Positions 46,479 to 57,200 of a stretch of 64,000 bases of DNA are shown here, in pieces. The notes beneath the pieces were generated by a model. It did no database searches and was not told the DNA's origin. It was given only the letters and a program-made list of their open reading frames with translations. Source of the DNA: an uncultured Alsobacter sp. (lineage in GTDB: Bacteria > Pseudomonadota > Alphaproteobacteria > Rhizobiales > Beijerinckiaceae). Made by a program: the position numbers and the translations under genes. Where the stretch lies: contig NZ_CAMFHB010000005.1 in NCBI RefSeq assembly GCF_945952055.1, positions 1 to 64,000 of the forward strand, given 5' to 3'. Each line of letters starts with the position of its first letter. The first letter of the stretch is position 1.

Positions 46479-47189
46479 TCAGCGCAGCACGCAGCGCGTC
46501 CACGGCTCGGCGCTGGCCATGCGTGCCGCCACGACGGCGGCGAGGCGCTGGTGGCCGCGGCTAGCCCGGCCGGCGTTCCGCTTGAGGGGGTTCGGCAGGG
46601 AGGTCGCCATCAGCGCGGCCTCCCGGGTGCCCAGGTCCGCGGCGGCCTTGCCGAACTGGCTGCGCGCGCCAGCCTCCGCGCCGAAGACGCCTGGGCCCCA
46701 TTCGGCGATGTTGAGATAGACCTCCATGATCCGGCGCTTCGACCAGACGAGGTCCAGCCACAGCGCCAGCGGGATCTCGAGCGCCTTGCGCACGTAGGAC
46801 CGCGACGGCCACAGAAACAGGTTCTTGGCGGTCTGCATGGTGATGGTGGAGGCCCCGCGCGACGGGCTGCCGTCCTCGGCGTCGGAGATGACGTCGCGCA
46901 GCGCGTCGAAATCCACGCCCCGGTGCTCACAGTAGCGGGCGTCCTCCGACATGATCACCGCCGAGACCAGGCGTGGCGAGATGCGCTCCAGCGGCACCCA
47001 GCGCCGATCGACCGGTTGCAGGGTGGCCCAGCGGCCCAGCATCAGCGTCGAGACGGGCGGCACCACCGCCCACAGCGCCGTGAGCGCCAGGAAGAGCACC
47101 ACGAGGCCGACGACGAGGCGGAACGTCCAGCGCATCACGGTGCGGACCACGTTCACTGTTCCCCCGCCGGTTGTCCTGCTGCCCGCCAT
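46479..47189 (-). CDS. mtgA: Monofunctional peptidoglycan glycosyltransferase MtgA
   Basis: A 236-residue GT51 enzyme that polymerises lipid II into glycan strands. One N-terminal membrane segment (about 22-44) anchors it in the inner membrane. Active-site motifs are [19 protein letters not shown] (catalytic glutamate), [28 protein letters not shown] and [19 protein letters not shown]. No transpeptidase domain follows. mtgA-rpmF is a common rhizobial pair. Confidence 0.94.
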   Translation of the reverse strand: MAGSRTTGGGTVNVVRTVMRWTFRLVVGLVVLFLALTALWAVVPPVSTLMLGRWATLQPVDRRWVPLERISPRLVSAVIMSEDARYCEHRGVDFDALRDVISDAEDGSPSRGASTITMQTAKNLFLWPSRSYVRKALEIPLALWLDLVWSKRRIMEVYLNIAEWGPGVFGAEAGARSQFGKAAADLGTREAALMATSLPNPLKRNAGRASRGHQRLAAVVAARMASAEPWTRCVLR

Positions 47190-47254
47190 TCCCGAGCCTT
47201 GACCGAACTCAACGGCTGGGGCAAGCCGGATGGGACGCGTTCCGGACGCCCGCC

Positions 47255-48193
47255 ATGGCCAGCACCACTGCCCTCAGCTTCGAAGCCGCGCTTTCGGCCT
47301 GCGCCGATGCGATCGAGCGCACGCTCGACGGGCTCCTCGCCGCCACCGTCCAGCCCGGCGAGATCGCACGACCCGCGCGGCTGACGGACGCCATGCGCTA
47401 TGCGGCGCTGGGCGGCGGCAAGCGCCTGCGCCCCTTCCTCATGGTGGAGAGCGCGGCGCTGTTCGGCGCCTCGGGCGAGGGGGTCCTGCGCGCCGCCTCT
47501 GCGCTGGAGATGGTGCACTGCTATTCCCTGGTGCACGACGACCTGCCGGCGATGGACGACGACGACCTGCGCCGCGGCCGCCCGACGCTGCACCGGCACA
47601 TGGACGAGGCCGCCGCGATCCTGGCCGGCGACGCGCTGCTCACCTTCGCCTTCGACGTGATGGCCGACCCCGCCACCCATGCCGAGCCGTCGGTGCGGGC
47701 GGACCTGGTGCTGGGCCTCGCGCGCGGTTCGGGGCTGGGCGGCATGGCCGGTGGCCAGATGCTCGACCTGGAGGCGGAGGGACGCTACGACGGCGGCCGC
47801 CCGCTCACCCTCGACGCCCCGGCCATCCGCCGGCTGCAGGCCATGAAGACCGGCGCCCTGCTCGCCTTCGCGGCGGAGGCCGGCGCCATTCTGGGGCGAG
47901 CCGCCCCGGCCGAGCGCAAGGCGCTGCTCGCCTACGGCAAGGCGCTGGGCGCCGCGTTCCAGGTCGCCGACGACATCCTCGACGTGGAAGCCTCCTCCGC
48001 CGCCATGGGCAAGGCGACGGGCAAGGACGCCGCCCGGGGCAAGGGCACGCTCGTCGGGATCCTGGGGCTGGAGGAGGCACGGGCCGAGCGCGACCGCCTG
48101 GCGCGCGACGCCGTGGAGAGCCTCGCCGGCTTCGGGCCCGCCGCCGATCGGCTGCGCGAGGCCGCGCGCTTCGCGGCCGAGCGGCGCTCGTGA
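47255..48193 (+). CDS. ispA: Polyprenyl (farnesyl/geranylgeranyl) diphosphate synthase
   Basis: A 312-residue trans-prenyltransferase. It has [10 protein letters not shown] (53-62), the first aspartate-rich motif from D95-D96 to D101 ([21 protein letters not shown]) with the bacterial two-residue insertion, [11 protein letters not shown], and the second motif ADDILD. The form fits short-chain synthases (C15 or C20); precise product length is not readable. The ATG at 47255 was chosen over an earlier in-frame GTG. It overlaps the next gene by GTGA. Confidence 0.9.
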   Translation: MASTTALSFEAALSACADAIERTLDGLLAATVQPGEIARPARLTDAMRYAALGGGKRLRPFLMVESAALFGASGEGVLRAASALEMVHCYSLVHDDLPAMDDDDLRRGRPTLHRHMDEAAAILAGDALLTFAFDVMADPATHAEPSVRADLVLGLARGSGLGGMAGGQMLDLEAEGRYDGGRPLTLDAPAIRRLQAMKTGALLAFAAEAGAILGRAAPAERKALLAYGKALGAAFQVADDILDVEASSAAMGKATGKDAARGKGTLVGILGLEEARAERDRLARDAVESLAGFGPAADRLREAARFAAERRS

Positions 48194-48873
48194 GCACGCT
48201 GGCCCGCGCCCGGGCCCGCCTCGTCGGCTTCACCAGGGCACGGCCGCGCCTGCTTGTGGCGCTGGGGCTCGGACTGGCCATCTTCATGGTCCTGACGGCC
48301 CGATCCGAGGGCCGGGTCGTCACCCAGGCGCTCGTGGCGTGGGACGCCTTTGCCCTGATCTACCTCGTCCTGACGGGCGTGATGATGGTTCGGTCGCATG
48401 CCGGCGACATGCGGCGGCGCGCCTCGGCGAACGACGACAGCGCGCCCGTCATCCTCGCCGTCCTGATCGCCTGCATCGTCGCGAGCTTCGTGGCCATCGT
48501 GGTGGAGTTGGCGACCGCGACGACCGCGGGCGGCGTGCCGTGGCGGTCCTATGCGGTGGCGGGCGCGACCGTGCTGCTGTCCTGGCTGTTCACGCACACG
48601 ATGTTCGCCGTGCACTATGCCCACCGGTTCTATGCCCCGGACGGCGACGGCGAGCATGGCGGCCTCGACGTGCCCGGCTGCACGCAGCCGGACTATGGCG
48701 ACTTTCTCTACTTCTCCTTCGTGATCGGCTGCGCCACGGCGACCGCCGACATCGACATCACCTCGCGCTCGATGCGCAGGCTCGCCCTCGTTCACGGCGT
48801 GCTCGCCTTCGCCTACAACACCGCCATCGTCGCGCTCACCATCAACATTGCCGCCAGCCGCGTCGGCGGCTGA
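48190..48873 (+). CDS. DUF1345 family membrane protein
   Basis: A 227-residue inner-membrane protein with five or six predicted segments. The GTG start at 48190 overlaps the synthase stop. It has DUF1345 hallmarks: WLFTHTMFAVHYAHRFYAPDG, PDYGDFLYFSFVIGCATATADIDITSRSMRRLALVHGVLAFAYNTAIVALTINIAA. The function of the family is unknown. Translational coupling to the prenyl synthase may only reflect compact packing. Confidence 0.88.
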   Translation: MSTLARARARLVGFTRARPRLLVALGLGLAIFMVLTARSEGRVVTQALVAWDAFALIYLVLTGVMMVRSHAGDMRRRASANDDSAPVILAVLIACIVASFVAIVVELATATTAGGVPWRSYAVAGATVLLSWLFTHTMFAVHYAHRFYAPDGDGEHGGLDVPGCTQPDYGDFLYFSFVIGCATATADIDITSRSMRRLALVHGVLAFAYNTAIVALTINIAASRVGG

Positions 48874-48894
48874 GGACGAGCGAGGAGCCCGCCG

Positions 48895-49977
48895 GTGCCC
48901 CACACGATCGATGCAGACGCCGCCTGGGTCCGCGATGCGGTGGCCGCCATCGGGGCCGACTTCAATCGCTCGGCCGACACCCATCTCGTGAAGCTCGACC
49001 TGCCCTGCCTGCAGGGCGTCGACCTCTACCTCAAGGACGAATCGACCCACCCGTCCGGCAGCCTGAAGCACCGGCTCGCCCGCTCGCTGTTCCTCTACGG
49101 GCTGTGCAACGGCTGGATCCGCAAGGGCATGCCCGTGGTGGAATCGTCGTCGGGCTCGACCGCGATCTCCGAGGCGTATTTCGCGCGCCTGCTCGGGCTG
49201 CCCTTCATCGCCGTGGTGCCGGAGACTACCGCGCCGGAAAAGATCGCGGCCATCGCCTTCTATGGCGGAGAGTGCCGCAAGGTGCCGGCGGCGCGGATCT
49301 ATGCGGAGGCGCGCGAGCTCGCCGACAGGCTCGGCGGCCACTACATGGACCAGTTCACCTTCGCCGAGCGCGCGACCGACTGGCGCGGCAACAACAACAT
49401 CGCCGAATCCATCTTCGCGCAGATGGCGCGGGAGCGCTTTCCGGTGCCGCGCTGGATCGTGGTGAGCGCCGGCACCGGCGGCACGTCGTCGACGATCGGC
49501 CGCTACATCCGCTATTCCGCCACCCTGTGCGGTCAGACGCAGCTCGCGGTGGTCGATCCCGAGAATTCGGTGTTCCTGCCTTACTTCGAGACCGGCGACG
49601 CAAGCCTCACCTCGGGCAAGCCGTCGCGCATCGAGGGCATCGGCCGCCCGCGCGTCGAACCGTCGTTCCTGCGCAGCGTCGTCGACCGCATGCTGGGCGT
49701 CCCGGACGCGGCCTCCATCGCGGCCATCCACTGGCTGGAGACGGTGCTGGGCCGCAAATGTGGCGGCTCCACCGGCACCAACGTCTGGGGCGCGCTGACG
49801 CTGGCCGGCGAGATGCTGGCCGCCGGCGAGACGGGCAGCATCGTCACCCTGATCTGCGACCCGGGCGAGCGCTATCTCAAGAGCTACTACGATTCGGCCT
49901 GGATCGCCGCCCAGGGCTTCGACCTCGACACGCCGCGCGCGGCGCTCGACGCGTTCTGCAAGACCGGGAGGCTGTGA
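48895..49977 (+). CDS. PLP-dependent cysteine synthase family protein
   Basis: A 360-residue fold-type II PLP enzyme. The PLP lysine is K58 in [33 protein letters not shown] forms the substrate loop, and [16 protein letters not shown] binds the PLP phosphate. It resembles the L-cysteine desulfhydrase Cds1 group more than the housekeeping CysK (whose signature is KDR in TGSVKDR). It probably degrades cysteine to pyruvate, sulfide and ammonia, but cysteine synthesis is possible. GTG start after CGAGGAG. Confidence 0.82.
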   Translation: MPHTIDADAAWVRDAVAAIGADFNRSADTHLVKLDLPCLQGVDLYLKDESTHPSGSLKHRLARSLFLYGLCNGWIRKGMPVVESSSGSTAISEAYFARLLGLPFIAVVPETTAPEKIAAIAFYGGECRKVPAARIYAEARELADRLGGHYMDQFTFAERATDWRGNNNIAESIFAQMARERFPVPRWIVVSAGTGGTSSTIGRYIRYSATLCGQTQLAVVDPENSVFLPYFETGDASLTSGKPSRIEGIGRPRVEPSFLRSVVDRMLGVPDAASIAAIHWLETVLGRKCGGSTGTNVWGALTLAGEMLAAGETGSIVTLICDPGERYLKSYYDSAWIAAQGFDLDTPRAALDAFCKTGRL

Positions 49978-50038
49978 GGCCTTCGCCCGGTCCGAAGCGG
50001 CCCCCGCTCGGAGTGTCCGAAACGATCAGGCCGTTCAG

Positions 50039-50947
50039 TCAGTTCGGGTTGCCGGCGTCGCCCTTCGGCGCGGCGCCCGAGGCGGTCGAGCGGCCGGTCG
50101 CGAAGCGGGTGGCCTCGATGACCGTGGTACCGATCATGGTGCGGACCGAGATCTTCACCGGCACCAGCATGCGGGCATTCTCGACGGGTGCCAGCCAGGT
50201 CGACATGTCGGTGTTGTCCGCCATGAACTGGGTGGCCTTGCGGCCCGTGCGGTGGCCGGCGATGGGGTTGTAGCGCGCGGCGCACACCAGCACCGGTCCG
50301 CGATAACCCTGGATGTCCACCTTCTCGGTGCCGACATAGGTGAGCGTCACGTCGAATCGCCCCGCGCCGTCGAACACCGGGATCGTCCGGTTGCAGGATG
50401 CGGGATCGAGGAGCGGTCCCGGCCTGGCCACCGGCATCAGCAGGGCACCGACGGGATCGACCACGTTGCGCTTGTGGGTGTCCAGGAGCGGCACCCGGTC
50501 CACCTTCTCGTCGAGCGGAGGATTGATGTCGACGGCCGCGACCGAGCCGGAGCTCAGCGCCATGCGCACCGTGTAGGTGCCGTTCGAGTTGGTCGAGGTC
50601 AGCGCGTAGGCACTCGGCACCACCCGCATGCCGGAGGTCGTGCCCGAGGACGTGCCGGCGCCCTTGCCGCCCGTGAGCAGGCCGGCGAGGCCGGTCATGC
50701 GGGCCCGCACGTCCACCTTGTAGTTGCCCGGGCTCACCGTCCCGCCCATCGCCGCCGTACCGATCGGCAGGCCCGCGAGGCTCAGGTCGTATTGCACGTC
50801 GAGGCTGTCGGCGCGCACGGCTCCCGCGGCCGCTCCGATGAGGGTCGTCGCGACCGTCGCAGCGAGCACGAAATGCCAGCCCGCGGTCAGGGACTGCAGG
50901 AAGCGGCGGCCCTGCCGGGCCTCGTCGGATGTCGTGGGCATGCTCAT
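50039..50947 (-). CDS. DUF3108 domain-containing protein
   Basis: A 302-residue exported protein. The start is taken at the ATG at 50947 (another is at 50941). A cytoplasmic lead of about 25 residues precedes the hydrophobic signal (WHFVLAATVATTLIGAAAGAV). The DUF3108 domain covers the rest (YDLSLAGLPIGTAAMGG, YKVDVRARMTGLAGLLTGG, SCNRTIPVFDGAGRFDVTLTYVGTE, VCAARYNPIAGHR). The family is periplasmic with unknown role. It is divergent from rpmB, as in many rhizobia. The frame upstream of the start encodes a duplicated STPGTCF motif from a tandem DNA repeat and is probably not translated. Confidence 0.85.
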   Translation of the reverse strand: MSMPTTSDEARQGRRFLQSLTAGWHFVLAATVATTLIGAAAGAVRADSLDVQYDLSLAGLPIGTAAMGGTVSPGNYKVDVRARMTGLAGLLTGGKGAGTSSGTTSGMRVVPSAYALTSTNSNGTYTVRMALSSGSVAAVDINPPLDEKVDRVPLLDTHKRNVVDPVGALLMPVARPGPLLDPASCNRTIPVFDGAGRFDVTLTYVGTEKVDIQGYRGPVLVCAARYNPIAGHRTGRKATQFMADNTDMSTWLAPVENARMLVPVKISVRTMIGTTVIEATRFATGRSTASGAAPKGDAGNPN

Positions 50948-50956
50948 TCGGGGGTC

Positions 50957-50995
50957 GAAGCACGTTCCTGGCGTTGAGAAGCACGTTCCTGGCGT
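50957..50995. repeat. Short tandem direct repeat upstream of the DUF3108 gene
   Basis: GAAGCACGTTCCTGGCGT occurs twice head-to-tail with a 21-base period, just ahead of the DUF3108 start. Confidence 0.75.
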
Positions 50996-51100
50996 AGAAC
51001 CGTTCACCACGATCCAGTTACCCTGCCCCACAAGGGCACCGGCGGAAAGAGTCCGTTTCGTGACGGCCCATTGTGCCTGATTCGGGGCCCTCGGCGCGAC

Positions 51101-51129
51101 TTGACGCTCAAGTCCCCCTCCACTATAGA
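51101..51129 (+). promoter_or_regulatory. Sigma-70-type promoter upstream of rpmB
   Basis: TTGACG (51101-51106), exactly 17 bases, then TATAGA (51124-51129): the best sigma-70 match seen in the window. It gives a leader of about 120 bases before the L28 start. The 308-base divergent space holds no other gene. Confidence 0.7.
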
Positions 51130-51255
51130 ACCGCGACCTTTGATTGCTGCGTGATCCCGGCGGCGGCTTCGGCCGCCATCTGTCTTTATGGCGGGTGGCT
51201 TGTCCAGAGCGACAAGGCCACGGGAAGCGCGAAACCGGAACAAGGACGTAAAACC

Positions 51256-51552
51256 ATGGCGCGTCGGTGTGAATTGACGGGCAAGGGCGTGCAGGTCGGG
51301 CACCTTGTCAGCCACTCGAACCGCAAGACCAAGCGGCGGTTCCTGCCCAACCTGTTCAACGTGACCCTGCAGTCCGACGCTCTTCAGCGTTCGGTGCGGC
51401 TGCGCGTGTCGGCGAACGCCCTGCGTTCGGTGGAGCACCGTGGCGGTCTGGACGCCTTCCTGGCCAAAGCCCACGAGGAAGAGCTGTCGCAGGGCGCCCG
51501 CGAGCTGAAGCGCGCCATCCAGAAGAAGAGCGCCGAGGCGGCCGCGCAGTAA
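51256..51552 (+). CDS. rpmB: 50S ribosomal protein L28
   Basis: A 98-residue L28 beginning [33 protein letters not shown], with the longer alphaproteobacterial C-terminus ([24 protein letters not shown]). It is preceded by a clear promoter and followed by a clear terminator, so it is transcribed alone. Confidence 0.98.
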   Translation: MARRCELTGKGVQVGHLVSHSNRKTKRRFLPNLFNVTLQSDALQRSVRLRVSANALRSVEHRGGLDAFLAKAHEEELSQGARELKRAIQKKSAEAAAQ

Positions 51553-51576
51553 CTCGCGCCTGCCGACAGAATGATG

Positions 51577-51610
51577 AAGCCTCGCCACCGCGCGAGGCTT
51601 TTTTCTTTTC
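51577..51610 (+). terminator. Rho-independent terminator after rpmB
   Basis: AAGCCTCGC (51577-51585) pairs with GCGAGGCTT (51592-51600) and is followed by a run of T. It lies 25 bases after the L28 stop. Confidence 0.9.
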
Positions 51611-51632
51611 AGCCGCCAGAGGGGCATGTGCG

Positions 51633-52244
51633 ATGAGCGACGGCTTCACCTCCAGCGTCCGCACCCTCGGCCTGCCCGTCGCGGCCATGGCCCTGGTGGT
51701 CGTCGCCTCGAACGTGCTGGTCCAGCACCCGTTCCCCTATTGGGGCCTCGGCGACTACCTGACCTGGGGCGCCTTCACCTACCCCGTCTCGTTCCTCGTC
51801 ACCGACCTCACCAACCGCCGCTACGGAGCGGGCGTCGCCCGCCGGCTCGTGGCCGTCGGCTTCGTGATCGCGGTCATCCTGTCGATCGCGCTGGCCACCC
51901 CGCGCATCGCGCTGGCCTCGGGCACCGCCTATCTCGTGGGCCAGTTGCTCGACGTCACGGTCTTCAACCGTCTGCGCCGGCAGGCCTGGTGGCACGCACC
52001 CCTGGCCGGGAGCATCGTCGGTTCCGCCCTCGACACCGCGCTGTTCTTCTCGCTGGCCTTCGCCGGCGATCCGGAGATGTCCGGCACCGTGTCGTTCTTC
52101 GGGCTCGCTCCGATGCCGCTGTGGGTGAGCCTCGCCGTGTGCGACTTCGCGGTGAAGGTCGGGCTGGCGCTCGTCGCGCTGCTGCCCTACGGCGCGCTGC
52201 TGTCCATCGTGCGTCCGGTCGAGGCCCTCGCCCCCCGGCGCTGA
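51633..52244 (+). CDS. VUT/YhhQ-family queuosine precursor transporter
   Basis: A 203-residue inner-membrane protein with about six segments. It has the family pattern DYLTWGAFTYPVSFLVTDLTNRRYG, followed by GTAYLVGQLLDVTVFNRLRRQAWWHAPLAGSIVGSALDTALFFSLAF. E. coli YhhQ imports the queuine precursors preQ0 and preQ1. It starts 81 bases after rpmB, beyond the terminator. Confidence 0.88.
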   Translation: MSDGFTSSVRTLGLPVAAMALVVVASNVLVQHPFPYWGLGDYLTWGAFTYPVSFLVTDLTNRRYGAGVARRLVAVGFVIAVILSIALATPRIALASGTAYLVGQLLDVTVFNRLRRQAWWHAPLAGSIVGSALDTALFFSLAFAGDPEMSGTVSFFGLAPMPLWVSLAVCDFAVKVGLALVALLPYGALLSIVRPVEALAPRR

Positions 52245-52265
52245 ACCCGCGTTGCCGTTTCCGGC

Positions 52266-53300
52266 TCAGGCCCCGGCCAGCCGGAACCGCAGCAGCAGCG
52301 TTCGCTGCAGGACGTTGAAGTTGTCGTCGGAGATCAGCGTGAGGATCGTGCCGCCATCGGCGGCGCGATGGACGCACAGGCCCTCCATGTTGTCGATGTG
52401 CATGGCCATGTCGGCGCTGACCAGCGTGTCGCCGTCCAGGCGGGCTCCCGGGCGCAGGGCCCGTCCGTCGAACCGGCGGATGCGCATCGCGATCCCCGAC
52501 AGCCAGGCGAAGCGCCGTTCCAGCAGGAGCAGGTCGCCCGAGGGCAGGAAGGCGGCATCGGTGATGTCGAACCCGTCGCGCCGGACGATCTCGAAGCCGC
52601 CCGACGGACCGGTGATGAAGAAGCCGGGCGAGACCGGTCCGTCGCGGCCGTCGAAGGGGCGCTCCCCGACGCCGATCAGGCTGCCGGCATAGGGACCGGA
52701 CGGCACGAGGGCGAGAGCCTCCAGCCCGCGATTGGCCGAGAACCGCTTGACGTCCGGCGGCACCGGGATCGGCACGCCGCGGGCTGCAAGACCGTCCTTG
52801 CCGATGGAAAAGCGCAGCACCTCGTTGACGCGTTCGAGCCCGATCCAGGTGGTGCCGTCCTGGATCGCGAGGCTCTCGCAATCCCACCGCCTCGTGCCGG
52901 CCACGGGGCGCCCGTCCGGCCCGATCACCGGCGCCAGCATCGCGTCGGTGAGGCCGAGGGGAGCGTCCCCGCGCGTGACGAGCGTCGCCGTCAGCCAGGT
53001 CCCCTTGTCGCTGACCGAGGTGAGGCGGGACCCATCGGGCGAGACGGCCAGGGCCGACCATCCGCCGAAGCGCTCGTCGGGGCAGCTGAGTTCGATCCCG
53101 CCCAGGAAGTCGAGGCTGCCGAATCGCACCAGGTCCGGATTGCGCAGCGAGAAGCGATCGATGGGAACCGCCCGGATCGCGACGGGGCGCGCCTCCATGG
53201 GCGGCGCCGCATGGGCGCGGCCGCTCCGTCCCGCGGTCGCGAGGACGCCCGCCGCACCGGCCAGGGCGCCCAGCGCGGAGCGACGGGTCGGTTCGCTCAC
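52266..53300 (-). CDS. Esterase-like activity of phytase family protein
   Basis: A 344-residue exported protein with a twin-arginine-like signal ([19 protein letters not shown]). The body is one phytase-like beta-propeller domain: [72 protein letters not shown] and [24 protein letters not shown]. Substrate unknown. Its GTG start overlaps the cobT stop (GTGA), so it is coupled to cobT, a linkage seen in other rhizobia. Confidence 0.87.
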   Translation of the reverse strand: MSEPTRRSALGALAGAAGVLATAGRSGRAHAAPPMEARPVAIRAVPIDRFSLRNPDLVRFGSLDFLGGIELSCPDERFGGWSALAVSPDGSRLTSVSDKGTWLTATLVTRGDAPLGLTDAMLAPVIGPDGRPVAGTRRWDCESLAIQDGTTWIGLERVNEVLRFSIGKDGLAARGVPIPVPPDVKRFSANRGLEALALVPSGPYAGSLIGVGERPFDGRDGPVSPGFFITGPSGGFEIVRRDGFDITDAAFLPSGDLLLLERRFAWLSGIAMRIRRFDGRALRPGARLDGDTLVSADMAMHIDNMEGLCVHRAADGGTILTLISDDNFNVLQRTLLLRFRLAGA

Positions 53301-55195
53301 GCCCGGCGGCCGCCCGCGCGCCGCGGTGCCGGCGACGACGCGTTGTCGTCGAACAGCTCGGCCAGCTTCTCCGTCATCGCGCCGCCCAGCTCCTCGGCGT
53401 CGACGATGGTGACGGCGCGCCGGTAGTAGCGCGTCACGTCGTGCCCGATGCCGATCGCGATCAGCTCGACCGGCGAGCGGTTCTCGATTTCCTCGATCAC
53501 CCAGCGCAGGTGCCGCTCGAGATAGTTGCCCGGATTGACCGACAGCGTGCTGTCGTCGACCGGCGCGCCGTCCGAGATCATCATCAGGATCTTGCGCTGC
53601 TCGGTCCGCGCCAAGAGGCGCTTGTGGGCCCAGTCCAGCGCCTCTCCGTCGATGTTCTCCTTCAGCAGGCCCTCGCGCATCATCAGGCCGAGATTCTTGC
53701 GCGCCCGCCGCCAGGGGGCGTCGGCCGACTTGTAGACGATGTGGCGCAGGTCGTTCAGGCGCCCCGGATTGGCCGGCTTGCCGGCCTGCAGCCAGGCCTC
53801 GCGCGACTGCCCGCCCTTCCACGCCCGGGTGGTGAAGCCGAGGATCTCGACCTTCACGCCGCAGCGCTCGAGGGTGCGGGCGAGGATGTCGCCGCAGGTC
53901 GCCGCGACGGTGATCGGGCGCCCGCGCATGGACCCCGAATTGTCGATCAGCAGCGTGACCACCGTGTCGCGGAAGTTGGTGTCCTTCTCGCGCTTGAACG
54001 ACATCGACTGGAAGGGATCGATGATGATGCGCGGCAGGCGCACCGGGTCGAGCTGGCCTTCCTCGAGGTCGAACTCCCAGGCCCGGTTCTGCTGCGCCAT
54101 CAGGCGGCGCTGCAGGCGGTTGGCGAGACGGGCGACGACGCCCTGGAGATGGCCGAGCTGCTTGTCGAGATAGGCGCGCAGGCGCGCCAGTTCGTCGGCG
54201 TCGCAGAGATCCTCGGCCGAGATGGTCTCGTCGAACTTTCCGGTGAACGCCTTGTAGTCCGGCGCACGGGCATCCTTGGCGCTCGAGGTCGGCGGCCGCC
54301 AGGCCTCGGACGGGTCCTCGCCGTCGGCCTCGTCGACATCCTCGGGCATCTCGCCGGTCGGCCCTTCGGCCTGCTCCGACATGCCCTCTTCCATCTCGTC
54401 GGTGGCTTCCTCGGAGCGCTCCGCCTCGCTGCGGTCGGAGGGCTGAAGCTCCTCGGACTCACCCTCCTGCGGATCCTGCTCCTCACCCTCCTCCGACGAT
54501 TCGTCCTCGTCCTGGCTGTCGTCCTGGTCGGCGGAGGAATCCTCGGCCATGTCCAGGCTGACCAGGAGGTCGCGCACGGAGCGGGCGAAGCTGCGCTGGT
54601 TCTCGAGGCTGTCGCCGAGCTTGTCGAGCTCGGCGCCGGCCTTCTCCTCGATCCAGGGGCGCCACAGGTCGACGATGCGCTGGGCCGCCTTGGGCGGCTT
54701 CAGGCCGGTCATGCGCTCGCGCGCGATCATGGCCAGCGCATCCTCGAGCGGCGCATCGGCCCGCTCGGTGATCTCGTGGTAGTTGCCGCGGTGATAGCGG
54801 TCCTCGAGCATCGCCGACAGGTTGCCGGCCACACCGGCCATCCGCTTGGAGCCGATGGCCTCCACGCGCGCCTGCTCGACGGCATCGAACACGGCACGCG
54901 CCGCCTGTCCCTCCGGGGCGAGGCGCTTGTGCAGGCCCTGGTCGTGGCAGGCCAGCCGGAGCGCCATGGCGTCGGCATGGCCGCGCACGATCGCGGCGTC
55001 CGTCGCCGACATCTTGCGGGGCGGATCGGGCAGGCGCGCGCGCTCGGGGGTCAGCGACGGCCGGTCGGAGCCGTAGGTGACTTCCAGGTCGCGGTTGCGG
55101 GCGATGGCGCGCAGGCAGCTTGCGACCGAACGCTTGAAGGGTTCGGCCGGCGCTTCCTTCGCCTGGGCGGGCTTGCGGTTGGTCGGTGCGCTCAC
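53297..55195 (-). CDS. cobT: Aerobic cobaltochelatase subunit CobT
   Basis: A 632-residue subunit of the CobNST complex that inserts cobalt into hydrogenobyrinic acid a,c-diamide in aerobic B12 synthesis. The N-terminal CobT domain (about 1-220) is followed by a very acidic low-complexity stretch (about 225-300, [17 protein letters not shown]-like) and a C-terminal VWA domain whose MIDAS motif is [15 protein letters not shown] start. cobS lies 38 bases upstream; cobN is not in this window. Confidence 0.96.
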   Translation of the reverse strand: MSAPTNRKPAQAKEAPAEPFKRSVASCLRAIARNRDLEVTYGSDRPSLTPERARLPDPPRKMSATDAAIVRGHADAMALRLACHDQGLHKRLAPEGQAARAVFDAVEQARVEAIGSKRMAGVAGNLSAMLEDRYHRGNYHEITERADAPLEDALAMIARERMTGLKPPKAAQRIVDLWRPWIEEKAGAELDKLGDSLENQRSFARSVRDLLVSLDMAEDSSADQDDSQDEDESSEEGEEQDPQEGESEELQPSDRSEAERSEEATDEMEEGMSEQAEGPTGEMPEDVDEADGEDPSEAWRPPTSSAKDARAPDYKAFTGKFDETISAEDLCDADELARLRAYLDKQLGHLQGVVARLANRLQRRLMAQQNRAWEFDLEEGQLDPVRLPRIIIDPFQSMSFKREKDTNFRDTVVTLLIDNSGSMRGRPITVAATCGDILARTLERCGVKVEILGFTTRAWKGGQSREAWLQAGKPANPGRLNDLRHIVYKSADAPWRRARKNLGLMMREGLLKENIDGEALDWAHKRLLARTEQRKILMMISDGAPVDDSTLSVNPGNYLERHLRWVIEEIENRSPVELIAIGIGHDVTRYYRRAVTIVDAEELGGAMTEKLAELFDDNASSPAPRRAGGRRA

Positions 55196-55232
55196 GTTGG
55201 TCCCGTCCGCCGGGGGGCCGGCGGACTCCTGG

Positions 55233-56219
55233 TCAGCTCAGAGCCACGTTGACGGCGCTCTCCGGCAGTTCCTGCCCGAAAGCGCGCTGGTAGAACTCGG
55301 CCACCAGCGGGCGCTCGAGCTCGTCGCACTTGTTCAGGAAGGTCAGGCGGAAGGCGAAGCCGAGGTTCTTGAAGATGTCGGCGTTCTCGGCCCAGGTGAT
55401 CACCGTGCGCGGGCTCATCACCGTCGACAGGTCGCCGTTGATGAAGGCGTTGCGGGTGAGGTCGGCGACGCGGACCATCTTGTTGGCGGTGTCGCGCCCT
55501 TCCTTGCCGGTCAGGTGCTTGGCCTTGGCCAGGATGATGTCGACCTCCTTGTCGTGCGGGAGGTAGTTCAGCGTCGAGACGATCGACCAGCGGTCCATCT
55601 GGCCCTGGTTGATCTGCTGGGTGCCGTGATAGAGGCCCGACGTGTCGCCCAGGCCCACCGTGTTGGCGGTGGCGAAGAGGCGGAAGGCCGGATGCGGCCG
55701 GATGACGCGCTTCTGGTCGAGGAGCGTCAGCTTGCCGGACACCTCGAGCACGCGCTGGATCACGAACATCACGTCCGGACGGCCCGCGTCGTATTCGTCG
55801 AACACGAGAGCCACGTTGTTCTGCAGGGCCCACGGCAGGATGCCGTCCTGGAACTCGGTGACCTGCTTGCCTTCCTTGAGCACGATCGCGTCCTTGCCGA
55901 CGAGATCGATGCGCGAGACGTGGCTGTCGAGGTTGATGCGCACGCAGGGCCACTTCAGCCGGGCGGCGACCTGCTCGATGTGGGTCGATTTGCCGGTGCC
56001 GTGGTAGCCGGTGATCATCACGCGGCGATTGCGGGCAAACCCTGCCAGGATGGCGAGGGTCGTGTCGCGATCGAAGAGATAGTCCGGGTCGAGATCCGGG
56101 ACATGGGCCTCAGCCTCGCGGTAGGCGGGCACTTCCATGTCGGTGTCGATTCCGAACAGCTGGCGAGCCGACACCTTCATGTCGGGCAGACCCGGCACCG
56201 TTGCAGTCGTGGCAGACAT
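55233..56219 (-). CDS. cobS: Aerobic cobaltochelatase subunit CobS
   Basis: A 328-residue AAA+ ATPase partner of CobT. Walker A is GYHGTGKS (71-78), with Walker B around [24 protein letters not shown] and sensor-like [33 protein letters not shown]. The N-terminal CobS segment ([29 protein letters not shown]) is typical. The start follows GAGGAACG. No cobalamin riboswitch is recognisable in the 190-base leader. Confidence 0.97.
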   Translation of the reverse strand: MSATTATVPGLPDMKVSARQLFGIDTDMEVPAYREAEAHVPDLDPDYLFDRDTTLAILAGFARNRRVMITGYHGTGKSTHIEQVAARLKWPCVRINLDSHVSRIDLVGKDAIVLKEGKQVTEFQDGILPWALQNNVALVFDEYDAGRPDVMFVIQRVLEVSGKLTLLDQKRVIRPHPAFRLFATANTVGLGDTSGLYHGTQQINQGQMDRWSIVSTLNYLPHDKEVDIILAKAKHLTGKEGRDTANKMVRVADLTRNAFINGDLSTVMSPRTVITWAENADIFKNLGFAFRLTFLNKCDELERPLVAEFYQRAFGQELPESAVNVALS

Positions 56220-56411
56220 CGTTCCTCACTGGCGCAGGCGAGGCACTTGCCCCGCGGGGCCGCCACGCGTCCGAGCCGCGGGCGACAGTCCTTCAGGCAT
56301 CATTAAGGGCTTACAGGGCCCTAGGCAATTCGCAAGCGTCGCGCCAGCCAGACGACAGGCGCGGCTCTTCCCCGGTTCTCCCGCCCTGGCCGAAGGTTCG
56401 GAGCCCGCCGG

Positions 56412-57035
56412 TCAGGCGAGGCCGGCCGCCTTCAGCGTGTTGTAGGCATTGATGATCTCGCGAAGCCGGTCCTCGAGCGAGCGGTCGCCGCCGTTCGCAT
56501 CCGGGTGAACCTGCTTCACGAGGGCCTTGTAGCGGGCCTTCACCGCGGCCGCGTCGGCCGTTTCCTCGAGCCCCAGCGTCTCGTAGGCCCGGCGGGCGAC
56601 CGGGCCCACGCCCGGCCGGCGTCCCTCGGGCTCCGGCGCGGCGCGCCCGGCGAATCCCGCCGCGCGGAACACGCCGAAGGGATCGTTGTAGACGAATTCC
56701 CCGCTGGGCTCGGCGGCGGCCGGCTTGGCTCCCGGCCCGTGCGTTCCCATGCTCCAGGTGGGGCGATGACCGACGATCGCCTCCTTCTGGTAGCGGGCGA
56801 TCGCGTCGTCGGTCATGCCCGAGAAGTAATTGTAGGACTGGTTGTAGGCGCGCACGTGGTCGATGCAGAAGCGCCAGTACTGGCCTTCCTGGCCGCGCCC
56901 CTTGGGCGCCCGGTGCTCGCCCTTGGCCGTGCAGCCGGGGTGCTCGCACCCGGGCGCATCGACGCTGGCGCGCGCGTCCTCGGCGCGGCGCGGGCGGGAG
57001 CGAATGCGGTCGAAGATGCGCGAGTTGAGATTCAT
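56412..57035 (-). CDS. DnaJ-domain (J-domain) protein
   Basis: A 207-residue protein with the J domain at its C-terminus (about 147-207): YETLGLEETADAAAVKARYKALVKQ, the HPD motif at 177-179 that stimulates DnaK, and IINAYNTLKAAG. The N-terminal half is specific to this rhizobial family and has CEHPGCTAKGEHRAPKG and QYWRFCIDHVRAYNQSYNYFSGM, with cysteines and histidine that may bind zinc. It lies upstream of cobS and divergent from the BolA gene; this synteny is common. Confidence 0.92.
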   Translation of the reverse strand: MNLNSRIFDRIRSRPRRAEDARASVDAPGCEHPGCTAKGEHRAPKGRGQEGQYWRFCIDHVRAYNQSYNYFSGMTDDAIARYQKEAIVGHRPTWSMGTHGPGAKPAAAEPSGEFVYNDPFGVFRAAGFAGRAAPEPEGRRPGVGPVARRAYETLGLEETADAAAVKARYKALVKQVHPDANGGDRSLEDRLREIINAYNTLKAAGLA

Positions 57036-57200
57036 GACAGGGGCATTATGGGTGGTTGGGCGCCGTGAGCAAGCGCGGCGGCCGAGGGGCTGGTACGCGG
57101 CACGGCGCCGCGACCGGCAGGACACAGGCGAGGCCCCGGCCGGGCTCCGGTTCAGAGGACCGGACCGTGGCGCGGGATCGCCTGCAGGAGGAGACGGACG

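Noticed and set aside
56220-56411. Cobalamin riboswitch ahead of cobS
   Set aside because: No B12-box-like sequence or convincing paired structure could be recognised in the leader.
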